A program made the position numbers and the translations under genes. From assembly GCA_029262115.1 (NCBI GenBank), contig JAJCZZ010000079.1:1-64000 (forward strand): a stretch of DNA of 64,000 bases, read 5' to 3'. Origin of the DNA: Gemmatimonadota bacterium (GTDB taxonomy: Bacteria > Gemmatimonadota > Gemmatimonadetes > Longimicrobiales > Gaopeijiaceae). Below the pieces are notes generated by a model that saw only the letters and a list, made by a program, of their open reading frames with translations, did no database searches and had not been told where the DNA came from. Below, one piece after another: positions 16,405 to 24,659 of this stretch; position 1 is the first letter of the stretch, and every line of letters starts with the position of its first letter.

Positions 16405-17357
16405 TCGCGGACCGACGGGTCTATGTGATCTTCAATCCGGCTTCCGGGCGGGGCCGGGGGGCACGCCGGATCGAGGAGTACCAACGGCTTCTCAGGGAGA
16501 TGATCCCCGGGGCCGAATACGGCGTCACGGAGGCGCCGGGCCAGGAAGCGGAGCTGGCCGACCGCGCGCTGGCCGAGGGGTTCGACGTGATTGCGGCGGC
16601 CGGTGGCGACGGTACGTGGAGCAACGTTGCCGATCGAATCGTTTCATCGGATCGGGACGGGGTCTCTTTCGGGATGCTCCCGAACGGCACCGGAAACGAC
16701 TTCGGCAGGAACCTCGGATTCAGGCCGCTCGACGCGGAGCACGCCGTTCGGGCGCTCGCGGACGGTCACACCGTTTCGGTCGACGTCGGCCACCTCGAAA
16801 CCCCGAGCGCCTCGGAGCACACGCCCGACCGTTTGGAGTCTCGGCACTTCCTGAACCTGATCGGCTTCGGCTTCGACATCGCGGTCATCGACGCCGCGGC
16901 CGGAGCGCGCTTCCTCAAGGGCGAGATCCTCTACAAGATCACGGCGCTCCAGCAGCTCTTTCGTTTCCCGGGCTTTCGCTTCGACCTGAAGGGCGTCGCG
17001 TCGGGGGCTGTTCGCTCCGGCGATCACCTGATGCTGACCGTGTCGAACGGACGGTACTTCGGCGGCGGATTCCCCATCGCGCCGGGCGCCACGATCAGCG
17101 ACGGCCAGCTTCACGCGTGCTGCATCGGAGACGCGGCGCCCCTCACGCGCCTCAAGCTCTTCGGCCTCGCGGAGAAAGGTCGACACGTCTCGTCCGAGCG
17201 GGTTGCAGTGCTAGGAGACCAGGCCTTCGAGATCAGATTCCCGTCGCCTCCTCGCTTCGAGATGGACGGCGATGTTCGCCGTGCCGCCGAGCCGATTCTT
17301 CGTGTCCGGGTCCTCCCCCGGGCGCTGTCTGTGATCGCGCCGGCAGGACAGAGCTAA
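16356..17357 (+). CDS. Diacylglycerol/lipid kinase family protein (YegS-like)
   Basis: The protein has the DAGK catalytic fold: VYVIFNPASGRGRGARR (nucleotide-loop start), AAAGGDGTWSNVADRIV (GGDGT motif) and GMLPNGTGNDFGRNLG. A C-terminal beta-sandwich contains NGRYFGGGFPIAPGA and FEMDGD. The family phosphorylates diacylglycerol, phosphatidylglycerol or related lipids with ATP. The start is unusual: the only canonical codon before the first motif is GTG at 16356, which lies inside the preceding gene and adds about 20 non-family residues. A CTG near 16401 would fit the family better. Neighbouring lipid genes suggest membrane-lipid turnover. Confidence 0.85.
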   Translation: MVHGGAADLRAAGDDLIADRRVYVIFNPASGRGRGARRIEEYQRLLREMIPGAEYGVTEAPGQEAELADRALAEGFDVIAAAGGDGTWSNVADRIVSSDRDGVSFGMLPNGTGNDFGRNLGFRPLDAEHAVRALADGHTVSVDVGHLETPSASEHTPDRLESRHFLNLIGFGFDIAVIDAAAGARFLKGEILYKITALQQLFRFPGFRFDLKGVASGAVRSGDHLMLTVSNGRYFGGGFPIAPGATISDGQLHACCIGDAAPLTRLKLFGLAEKGRHVSSERVAVLGDQAFEIRFPSPPRFEMDGDVRRAAEPILRVRVLPRALSVIAPAGQS

Positions 17358-17502
17358 CCGGCTGAGGGGTCGGTCCGGCACAGATTAGTCAGAGGGAGCG
17401 GGCTGAACGACTTGGGTCGCTCCGGCGCTGACCCGCAGGCGGAGTGGCGCTTTGCAGCACAAAGAACTTGACGAACGCTCCTGTCAATCCTACCATCCCA
17501 GC

Positions 17503-18123
17503 ATGACTCTACCCGCCCGAGCCGTTCAGAGTAAGAACCCGAGTGGTCACCTGGCCCTCCACGACCGCGCCATTGACGATCTCCGGTTCATCCGAGAGAC
17601 GATTGAACGGTCCCAGTCCTTTACGGCCGTGTCCGGCGCGGGCGGCGTGGTGATGGGGCTGATCGCTCTGGCCGGTGCGGCGATCTCGGCCGGCGCGGCG
17701 TCGCCGACCATGTGGGTCGCCACCTGGATGGGGGCCGCCGTGCTCGCTCAGGGGGTGGCGCTGTTCGCCATGACCCGAAAAGCCCGATCGGTCGGAGAGA
17801 AGATGCTGTCGGCCGCCGGTCGAAAGTTTGCGTGGAGCTTCACGCCGCCGCTGCTGGTGGGTGTGCTGGTCACGGTGGCGCTCACGCTCCGAGGCGGGAC
17901 GTCGTTGCTTCCGGGCGTCTGGCTCCTTCTGTATGGGACCGGAGTCGTCACCGGCGGTGCGTTTTCCGTGCGGATCGTCCCGCTTATGGGACTCTGTTTC
18001 ATGGCGTTGGGCGCGGTCGCGCTCTTCGCCCCGGTTGCGTTCGGCAACGGGTTCATGGCCGCCGGATTCGGGGGACTGCACCTGATTTTCGGCGCTGTCA
18101 TCTGGAGGAAGTATGGGGGCTAG
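17503..18123 (+). CDS. Six-helix membrane protein of unknown function
   Basis: The 206-residue protein has a soluble N-terminus of about 35 residues (ALHDRAIDDLRFIRETIERS) and roughly six hydrophobic helices: SGAGGVVMGLIALAGAAI, TMWVATWMGAAVLAQGVALF, LLVGVLVTVALTL, WLLLYGTGVVTGGAF, LCFMALGAVALFAPVAF and GLHLIFGAVIW. I do not recognise a named family. ATG at 17503 was preferred over an upstream TTG because the extra residues are unlike the rest. Its 3' end overlaps the winged-helix gene by 11 nt. That tight pairing suggests the two proteins act together, possibly as membrane sensor and regulator. Confidence 0.7.
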   Translation: MTLPARAVQSKNPSGHLALHDRAIDDLRFIRETIERSQSFTAVSGAGGVVMGLIALAGAAISAGAASPTMWVATWMGAAVLAQGVALFAMTRKARSVGEKMLSAAGRKFAWSFTPPLLVGVLVTVALTLRGGTSLLPGVWLLLYGTGVVTGGAFSVRIVPLMGLCFMALGAVALFAPVAFGNGFMAAGFGGLHLIFGAVIWRKYGG

Positions 18124-18499
18124 TCACGGGACGGCCCGCGTGGACGGAGTGACGGTGGACTCCGCTGCGATCGAGGCCGTCGAGGGAGGGCACCCGGAGG
18201 CGGGGGCCCTCGAGCTGGATCGAATGATCCATCAGCGCATGCGCCTGGGTATTGTCAGCGCGTTGGCGGTGAACGGCACGATGACGTTCACGGACCTGCG
18301 CGACGTGTTGGGCGCGACCGACGGGAATCTGAGCGCGCACGCCCGGCGGCTGGAGGACAGCCTCTACATCGAGTGCATCAAGTCGTTCGAGGGTCGGACT
18401 CCGCGCACCGAGTATCAATTGACGGACAAGGGCCGCGGTGCGTTGCAGGACTACCTGGACCACATGGAAGCGATCATCCAGGCGACAAGGAATAGCTGA
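18113..18499 (+). CDS. Winged-helix transcriptional regulator
   Basis: The 128-residue protein is a small winged-helix regulator of the HTH_34 type (PF13601): MRLGIVSALAVNGTMTFTDL, then D-V-L-G-A-T-D-G-N-L-S-A-H-A-R-R-L-E-D as recognition helix, then R-T-P-R-T-E-Y-Q-L-T-D-K-G-R-G-A-L as the wing and final helix. Such proteins often pair with a membrane partner in a short operon. Here the partner overlaps by 11 nt upstream, and the prenyl transferase starts 1 nt after its stop. The 35 residues before the HTH are poorly conserved in appearance. DNA target unknown. Confidence 0.82.
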   Translation: MGASHGTARVDGVTVDSAAIEAVEGGHPEAGALELDRMIHQRMRLGIVSALAVNGTMTFTDLRDVLGATDGNLSAHARRLEDSLYIECIKSFEGRTPRTEYQLTDKGRGALQDYLDHMEAIIQATRNS

Positions 18500-18500
18500 C

Positions 18501-19193
18501 GTGCACGTCGCGATCATCATGGATGGGAACGGTCGGTGGGCGCGGGCACGCCGCCGGCCGAGGGAGTGGGGCCACCGCCAGGGCGCCAAGGCCATTCGGG
18601 CGATCGTCGAATCGGCTCCCGACGTCGGAATCGACGTCCTCACGCTCTATGCCTTTTCGGCGGACAACTGGAAGCGACCCGACGCGGAAGTGCGTGGCTT
18701 ACTCCGGCTGTTCCGTCGCTATCTCCGGGCCGAGACCCCGTCGATGGTCGAGGACGGCGTCCGCCTCCAGGTGATCGGACGTCGGGACCGCCTCCCGGCC
18801 GACCTCGTGCGGGCCATCCGGACCTCCGAGGAGGCGACCCGACACGGCTCCCGGATCACGCTTCGACTCGCGGTCGACTATTCGGCGAGGGACGCCATGG
18901 TGCGCGTCGCGCGTGTGGCGGCAGAGAGCGGCACCGTTGTCGACGAGGCCAGTTTCGCTGAGTTGATGGGTCAGATTCTGAATACGGACGACGCTGTTCC
19001 GGACGTGGACCTGTTGATACGGTCCGGAGGCGAGCAGCGGCTCAGCGACTTCCTACTCTGGGAGTGCGCCTACGCCGAACTGTACTTCACGTCCAGGATG
19101 TGGCCGGACTTCCGACCGGAGGACCTCCGAGAGGCCATGCGGGTGTTCGCGGCACGGGACCGGCGCTTCGGAATGGTCGCGGAAGCGGTCTAG
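18501..19193 (+). CDS. uppS: Cis-prenyl (undecaprenyl-type) diphosphate synthase
   Basis: The 230-residue enzyme shows all UppS landmarks: IIMDGNGRWA at the start (catalytic Asp8), WGHRQGAKAIRAIV, LTLYAFSADNWKRP, and DLLIRSGGEQRLSDFLLWEC followed by AYAELYFT. It condenses isopentenyl diphosphate units onto an allylic primer in cis. It is at the short end of the family, which begins here directly at the first motif; GTG at 18501 follows the preceding stop by 1 nt. The usual neighbours cdsA, dxr and frr are absent, and it sits with a regulator and membrane protein, so it may be a second copy making a specialised polyprenyl lipid. It converges with the next gene, overlapping by 4 nt. Confidence 0.87.
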   Translation: MHVAIIMDGNGRWARARRRPREWGHRQGAKAIRAIVESAPDVGIDVLTLYAFSADNWKRPDAEVRGLLRLFRRYLRAETPSMVEDGVRLQVIGRRDRLPADLVRAIRTSEEATRHGSRITLRLAVDYSARDAMVRVARVAAESGTVVDEASFAELMGQILNTDDAVPDVDLLIRSGGEQRLSDFLLWECAYAELYFTSRMWPDFRPEDLREAMRVFAARDRRFGMVAEAV

Positions 19194-22100
19194 AATTCCC
19201 ACCAGAGCCGCACGGCCAGGAGGTCGTCGGCTGGGTCGAGCGGACCGCTCTGATCCGTGATCGACCCCGACAGCATGAGGCCGGCGTTACGCGCCAGGCG
19301 GTAGCCGACCGACGCCTCGTAGCGCATGACGTCGTGGTCCCAGTCGGTGTCTCCCCGCCCCGGGAGCGCGAGCGGACGAAAGTCGATGGCGCCCCACCGC
19401 CCGGCCACGGAGAAGCCCGCCGCCACATCGGACTGGACTTCCAGGGTCCACGACAGGTCGCGCACGTCGTCCGACAGCCCCGGCACCTCCCATCGGTCGG
19501 CGAAAACCTCGGCGCGCATCATCATCGAGCCCCGGGCGATCGTGGCGTCAATCGACACGATCTCCTGGTGGTACACGAAACGCTCATGGCCCGACGTCAG
19601 GAGCGGCTGGATCTCCTCTTCGAGAAAGGGACCTCGATTCCAGGACGCGCCCAACGACACGGAGGGCCCTATCGCCGCGGTAACGCCCGCCACATAGGAG
19701 GGATGTTCGAAGCCGTCACGCGTCCACTCCCACAGGTCGGGTTCGCTCGACGGCGACGAGTTCATGGCGGCAAGCCGATACCCGAACGGTCCGGCTCCCC
19801 CGAGTAGCATCGCGCCCCACTGATACGGCACACCCCACACGGGCGGGGCACCCTCCTGACGGAACACGGCCGGAGTCGACAGCCAGTCGACGAATCCGTC
19901 CGGGCCGTCAGGAACGCGGGTGAACGACACGATCGTGCGGTAGTCGTACGGAAGAGGAGGCCGGACGAACGGATCGACATCGGTCGAGTGGCGCGCGGCA
20001 TACGAGCCGAACGGGCTTGCGAAGCGTCCGACCTGGCCCATGAGTACGTCCGAGCTACCCGCCAGACGGAGGAACGCCTGCTCGACCCGGGCCTCCCACT
20101 CGGACTCGGTCGGACCCGGACCTTGATCGCCCCGGACTTCCACGAGCCCGTACACGTGGTCACCGAGGAAGACGTCGACAAAGATCCGGAGGCGGGGCGA
20201 GACCCACACACCATCGCCGTAGGCCAGTCCCGCGCTGTGGCCGTTCATGGCGAAGGCATCGAGGTCCAGTCGACCGGACAGGTCGAGTTGGAAGGTGCCG
20301 GTCTCCGATATCCAGCCGAGGCCCGCGTCGGACAGACTCGGCCACCCATTCTGCGCCGAGACCGGCGCGGAGGCGCCGGACATGGCGGCCAGGAGCATCA
20401 ACTGCGGCAGCACCTTCCCGGACGTCCGGGAAGGCCGGGCCTCCTCCTCCGATGCTTTCCCCGAGGCCCGCTCGACCTCCACCGCCGATCCCTTCCGGGA
20501 CACCCGGCGGGTCGCATCGGCTTCCACTCCCTCCACCTGAAAGACCTCCACATCCGCGGCGAAGCCCTTGAACGAGCGCCCGCCCACGGCGCGGACCGAC
20601 ACCGTACGGCCGGCGGCAGCCACGACCTCCCGCGTAACCAGGATTTCACCGGCGGTGGCCCCGCTGCATAGCCGCGCAGCAAGGTTCACGACGTCTCCGA
20701 GAACGGTGTAGTTGAGCCGGTTGGCCGAGCCCATGTTGCCGGCAACGGCTTCGCCGGTATTGAGGCCGACCCCCAGCCCCAAAGGCGCGTCGCCCCGAGC
20801 CGACCGCTCCGTGTTCAACTCGTCGACGGCCTCTCGCATGGCCACCGCCGCTCGGACGGCACGCATCGCGTCGTCGGGGGCGCCGATCGGGGCACCGAAG
20901 ACCGCCATGATCTCGTCACCCACGTACTTGTCGACCACACCACCTTCCCGTTCCACGGCATCGGACAGCCGCTGCATGCACTCGTTCAGCAGGCCGATCA
21001 CACCCTGCGGCTCCATACCATCCGTGAGAGCCGTGAAGCCGCGGATATCGCCGAAGAGCACCGTCACCATGCGGTTCTCACCGCCGAGTTCGACCCCGCC
21101 GCGCATCAACTCTTCGGCCACGTCGCGGGAGACGACCTTGTTGAGTACGGATCGGTACCGTTCCTTGAGACGGAGCCCGTGGGTCATGTCGTTGAAGGCG
21201 GCGGCCAGGGCGCCGATCTCGTCCGTCGAAGACACCGAGACGTCCGCACTGTAGTCCCCACGTGCGACCCGTCCCGTGGCTCCCACCAGAGCGCGGACAG
21301 GTCGGGTGAGCCCACGACTGAGGACCGTCGCCGCCAGGACGGCGAGGGCCAGGGCGGCCAATCCCCCGAGGAGCAGGGCGCTCGTGATCCGGCGAAACGG
21401 TGCGAGGATCTCGTCGAGCGAGACCGCGACGACCCGCCAGCCTCCGTCGGTTCGCCCGGGAACGAGCGGCAGGGCACGGACCGACCAGGTGCTCCCCACC
21501 GCCCGCGCCCGCGCCCCACTGGTCGACTCCAGTTCCGGCGACACCGATCCGCCCGCGACCAGGGACGCCAACGCAGGGCCCAGCGACTCCCGGGCCAGCG
21601 GCGTGCCGACGACACAGGCCTCAGCAACGACGAAGCAGACCTCGGCCCCGGCCACCGAACCGATGCGGCGCATGTCGTCCGCGGCAATCGGCAGACCGAA
21701 GGTGATCGTGCCGAGGGGTGCGAACCGCCCTTCCAGGAGGAGCGTCTGCAGGTGGTAGAACGCGCCCTCGAAAACCCGATACGACCGGGCTTCGACCTCG
21801 GTGCCGGCCAGAAGGTCCTCGGCGACCGGACGGACTCCGACCGGGTCGCTACCCTCCATCGGATCATCGTCGTGCAGCGTCAGCAACGGGACGCCGGACG
21901 GATCTGTGACGATCACGAGGATGTCGTCGATCCCCGCCAACTGGACGTCGTAGCCGATCCGATCGCCGAACTCGGTGAGGTCCCCCGTCAGCATGGCCTG
22001 CTCGAGCGCCGCGAGCGCCCGCACTCCTCCGATCAACGGGCCGGCCAATCGCGAGATCTGGAGGAGCTGGATCTCCTCGAGCTCGGCAAGCTGCGTGACC

Positions 22101-22252
22101 GCCCCGGTGACCGCGCGATCGACCACCAGGTCCACCTGCCGCGACGTCTCCGAGCGGACGACCACGAACGTGACGGCCATGAGAATGCTGACGGTCCCGA
22201 TGAGCGCCGCGAAAATCTTGGCGGCGAAGCTCGACTGGAGTCGACGAATCAT
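19190..22252 (-). CDS. Membrane nucleotide cyclase fused to an outer-membrane-barrel-like domain
   Basis: The 1020-residue frame holds a TM helix (about 12-32), a periplasmic sensor region (33-285), a second TM helix (291-312), HAMP (313-365) and a class III cyclase (about 390-575). Cyclase metal Asp are D402 and D446; K442 and D520 suggest adenine specificity, and N523/R527 complete the active site. After a charged linker (576-612) comes a signal-peptide-like segment (614-634, ending PVSAQ). About 385 further residues look like an outer-membrane porin: alternating strands, V-S-P-R-L-R-I-F-V-D-V-F-L-G, GRFASPFGSYAARHSTDVDP, and a C-terminal W-W-E-F. No stop separates the halves. Either one chain is cut by signal peptidase, or the barrel is also translated internally (GTG at 20413). 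The cupredoxin gene precedes it by 27 nt. Confidence 0.85.
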   Translation of the reverse strand: MIRRLQSSFAAKIFAALIGTVSILMAVTFVVVRSETSRQVDLVVDRAVTGAVTQLAELEEIQLLQISRLAGPLIGGVRALAALEQAMLTGDLTEFGDRIGYDVQLAGIDDILVIVTDPSGVPLLTLHDDDPMEGSDPVGVRPVAEDLLAGTEVEARSYRVFEGAFYHLQTLLLEGRFAPLGTITFGLPIAADDMRRIGSVAGAEVCFVVAEACVVGTPLARESLGPALASLVAGGSVSPELESTSGARARAVGSTWSVRALPLVPGRTDGGWRVVAVSLDEILAPFRRITSALLLGGLAALALAVLAATVLSRGLTRPVRALVGATGRVARGDYSADVSVSSTDEIGALAAAFNDMTHGLRLKERYRSVLNKVVSRDVAEELMRGGVELGGENRMVTVLFGDIRGFTALTDGMEPQGVIGLLNECMQRLSDAVEREGGVVDKYVGDEIMAVFGAPIGAPDDAMRAVRAAVAMREAVDELNTERSARGDAPLGLGVGLNTGEAVAGNMGSANRLNYTVLGDVVNLAARLCSGATAGEILVTREVVAAAGRTVSVRAVGGRSFKGFAADVEVFQVEGVEADATRRVSRKGSAVEVERASGKASEEEARPSRTSGKVLPQLMLLAAMSGASAPVSAQNGWPSLSDAGLGWISETGTFQLDLSGRLDLDAFAMNGHSAGLAYGDGVWVSPRLRIFVDVFLGDHVYGLVEVRGDQGPGPTESEWEARVEQAFLRLAGSSDVLMGQVGRFASPFGSYAARHSTDVDPFVRPPLPYDYRTIVSFTRVPDGPDGFVDWLSTPAVFRQEGAPPVWGVPYQWGAMLLGGAGPFGYRLAAMNSSPSSEPDLWEWTRDGFEHPSYVAGVTAAIGPSVSLGASWNRGPFLEEEIQPLLTSGHERFVYHQEIVSIDATIARGSMMMRAEVFADRWEVPGLSDDVRDLSWTLEVQSDVAAGFSVAGRWGAIDFRPLALPGRGDTDWDHDVMRYEASVGYRLARNAGLMLSGSITDQSGPLDPADDLLAVRLWWEF
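20413..20434. repeat. Perfect 22-bp palindrome at the cyclase/barrel junction
   Basis: The sequence CCTTCCCGGAC is followed immediately by its exact reverse complement, giving 11+11 bp with no loop. It encodes residues 607-613 of the cyclase fusion, directly before the signal-peptide-like segment and touching a GTG codon at 20413-20411. It could form a cruciform or an mRNA hairpin, or bind a dimeric protein. Confidence 0.8.
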
Positions 22253-22279
22253 GGAACGGTCGGCACGTCGGCTCCGACG

Positions 22280-22963
22280 CTACCCGATCTCGACCTGAAC
22301 GCGCGCAACACCACCGTCCGTGACATCGACCGTGCGCTCCACTTCGCCGAGATCGGCGTGCCAGAACACCAGGGTGCGCGAACCGGCCGGGACGCCCTCG
22401 AGCGTAAACGTCCCGTCCGAAGCCACCCGGGTGTGGTGGGGGTTCTCCGCGACCACGATGACGGCACGCATCGACTCATGCACTTCGCAGTATACCTTGA
22501 CCACCCCTGGGCGATCGAAGCGTACGTTCTTGGCATCTCCCTGGGGATACCGGCCCAGATCGAACCGGGCCGGGTCGGAGTACGAGAACACGTTGTGGAA
22601 GAAGTCGTCCCGATTGGGAAAGCGGACCGTCGTTCCCACGGGGACGATCAGAGCGCCGGGCGCGAAGACCGTGTCCGCCTGGACCATCTCCATCGGCGCG
22701 CGGGAAGGGCTGGGCGCGCCCAGGGGACCCTTGACCCAGACGAGAACGGGAAGCTGCTGCACGGTCCGTGCGCTTCGGGGAGCTCGTCCATACCGCTCGG
22801 CCGTCCGACGCGGTGGGGGCATGCGAACCGTTACCGTGCCGACCACTCGTCCGACGGCCGGTAACACCGCCGCAGCCTGAACCATGATGGGTCCCGGGGC
22901 CAGCGTCAGCGAGGCCAGCGCGGTCCCGAGTCCGAGGGTCAACGCAATCGTGTGGGTCTTCAT
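22280..22963 (-). CDS. Periplasmic cupredoxin-like copper protein
   Basis: The 227-residue protein has a signal peptide (MKTHTIALTLGLGTALASL, cleavage after about residue 30) and a plastocyanin-like fold. Candidate type-1 copper ligands are His123 (FFHNVFS), Cys159, His162 and Met165 (YCEVHESM, a C-x2-H-x2-M loop). This loop is shorter than in classical plastocyanin and typical of the group annotated as methylamine-utilisation-like proteins. The last 50 residues (GTFTLEGVPAGSRTLVFWHA) form a carboxypeptidase-regulatory-like beta-sandwich. It would carry electrons or sense copper/redox state in the periplasm. It is followed 27 nt later by the cyclase-barrel gene and preceded by the degenerate kinase gene on the same strand. 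Confidence 0.85.
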   Translation of the reverse strand: MKTHTIALTLGLGTALASLTLAPGPIMVQAAAVLPAVGRVVGTVTVRMPPPRRTAERYGRAPRSARTVQQLPVLVWVKGPLGAPSPSRAPMEMVQADTVFAPGALIVPVGTTVRFPNRDDFFHNVFSYSDPARFDLGRYPQGDAKNVRFDRPGVVKVYCEVHESMRAVIVVAENPHHTRVASDGTFTLEGVPAGSRTLVFWHADLGEVERTVDVTDGGVARVQVEIG

Positions 22964-23004
22964 TTCGGTGCCGAATGGCCTGGGGACCCGGGAGCCCGGT
23001 GAGG

Positions 23005-24513
23005 CTAGGACCCTCTCGTGGGCTCGTCGTCCAGGCCGTCAGGAGGTCCGACCAAGGGAAGGTACAAAATAGCGGTAACTCCAAGTCCCGGCCTGTTGAC
23101 GAGCCGGAGCGAACCGCCGTTCTGCTGCGCGAAGCCGTGTGCGGCGGACAAACCCAGCCCGAGGTGATCCGGCCACGTCGAGTAGAACGCCTCGATGGCT
23201 CGAAGGGCCACATCGGGGGGCATCCCACCGCCTTGATCGTCGACCCGGACGCCCACGAGGGGGCGGCCAGGGCCGAGTTCATCCACCGGAGTGTTGGACG
23301 GTTCGACCAGACGGAGGGTGACCGGCGTCTCGCCTTCGCCCGTTGCCTGACCGGCGTTCTCGATCAGGGCCAGGACAACCTCCTGCAGAAGCGAGCGATC
23401 GACGGAGACCCACCAATCCGTCGCACTGAATTTCAGTGCCACCCGTGCGGGGTGGGCGGCGCGCCGGATGCTCGCGTGCCAGGACCGTAGCGTATCAGCC
23501 AGGTGTATGACCTCACGTTCGGTCTCGCGAGCGTGGCCGACGGCCAGAAGCCGGTCGACCAAGGCTCGGGCCCGGTCGACGGCCACGTCCAAGGCGACCA
23601 CGGCGTCGGTCGCACCGGTTTCACGGAGCAGGTTCACCTGACCGCGTACGACCGCCATCAAGTCCCCAACCTCGTTCGCCACGCCTCCCGCCATGAGCGC
23701 GATGTCCTCCAAACGACGCGCACGGGCGACCCTTTCGTCGATCACCCGTAGCTCGGACAGGTCGAGCACGCTGCCCATCACGGTATCGTCCTCGGGACGG
23801 TGACGGAGCGACATCACCACATGGACCCGACCCTCCTCGTGGCAGCGAAGGCTCCGGCGTCGAGCGGAAACCCGTCCCGACGATCGGACGAGGGCGGACA
23901 GGTACTGGTACTCGACGGGAATCGGCAGCAAGGACCGGAACGACGTGCCTACCACGTCGTCGGTGGTCTCGTACCCGAGCAGATCCGCGAACGTGCTATC
24001 CGCCTCTGTTATCATCCCGTCGGCATCGAAGACGAAGGTACCCCAGACTTTCCCTTCATGGAGCCGCCGGAACAGGTCGGCCCGAGTTCGACGTGCATCG
24101 CCCAGATACGCCTCCGGCGTGGCATCACGAAGGACGAAGACGGTGCCGGTGCGCATCTTTCCGTCGAACAATGGTGCGAGGACTCCCGACACGGGAAGCC
24201 CTCGGCCATCCGCAGTTTCGAGCGTCGTACCGTCCGGCAGATGGATGGCCCTTCCCTCGTCCGGGCCCGGCGCGGCCAATGCCTCCCCGACGCCGGAGCC
24301 GTCGGGCATGGCCAGATCGACGACCTCTGCCACCGGTCGATCGAGCACTTCCTCAACGCGGCGTGCCGTGAGGAACTCGGCCGCCGGATTGAAGTCGCGC
24401 ACGAGGGCTTCGTGGTCCACCAGGATGACGGCTTCGCGCACACTGCGAAGGAGAACCGTCAACTCCGCTTCGCCGAACTCGGCCCGTGCCGAGGCGACCC
24501 TGGACTCTACCAT
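23005..24513 (-). CDS. PAS-domain histidine-kinase-like protein lacking the phospho-His
   Basis: The 502-residue cytoplasmic protein has two PAS-like domains (about 17-135 and 147-255), a dimerisation helix region and a C-terminal GHKL ATPase. The ATPase has an N-box (ALIENAGQA), a G1 box (VDDQGGGMPPD) and a G2 box (HLGLGLSAAHGFA). In the H-box, where NtrB-like kinases read G-G-V-A-H, this protein reads AGGVANEVGDLM: Asn280 replaces the phospho-accepting His. The ATP site looks intact, so it may bind ATP and signal by conformation, or act on a partner, rather than autophosphorylate in the standard way. It is the first gene of a minus-strand set with the cupredoxin and the cyclase fusion, and divergent from the LuxR-type regulator. 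Confidence 0.85.
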   Translation of the reverse strand: MVESRVASARAEFGEAELTVLLRSVREAVILVDHEALVRDFNPAAEFLTARRVEEVLDRPVAEVVDLAMPDGSGVGEALAAPGPDEGRAIHLPDGTTLETADGRGLPVSGVLAPLFDGKMRTGTVFVLRDATPEAYLGDARRTRADLFRRLHEGKVWGTFVFDADGMITEADSTFADLLGYETTDDVVGTSFRSLLPIPVEYQYLSALVRSSGRVSARRRSLRCHEEGRVHVVMSLRHRPEDDTVMGSVLDLSELRVIDERVARARRLEDIALMAGGVANEVGDLMAVVRGQVNLLRETGATDAVVALDVAVDRARALVDRLLAVGHARETEREVIHLADTLRSWHASIRRAAHPARVALKFSATDWWVSVDRSLLQEVVLALIENAGQATGEGETPVTLRLVEPSNTPVDELGPGRPLVGVRVDDQGGGMPPDVALRAIEAFYSTWPDHLGLGLSAAHGFAQQNGGSLRLVNRPGLGVTAILYLPLVGPPDGLDDEPTRGS

Positions 24514-24659
24514 GTGTCGTGCATCGATACTCGGGGGTGGGAAGGATCACAATATCCGCCTCGCTGCCCGTAGCGCGAGGGGTGTCTCCATTCGCCGTTC
24601 GACCGCGTAGCCTGATACAATGGTGCCTCCAACCCCCGCCTGAATTGCAACGGACGGCG

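Noticed and set aside
21179-22864. A 561-codon plus-strand frame over the cyclase and cupredoxin genes
   Set aside because: The minus-strand genes carry complete domain motifs; the plus-strand product is a low-complexity Arg/Asp/Gly sequence.
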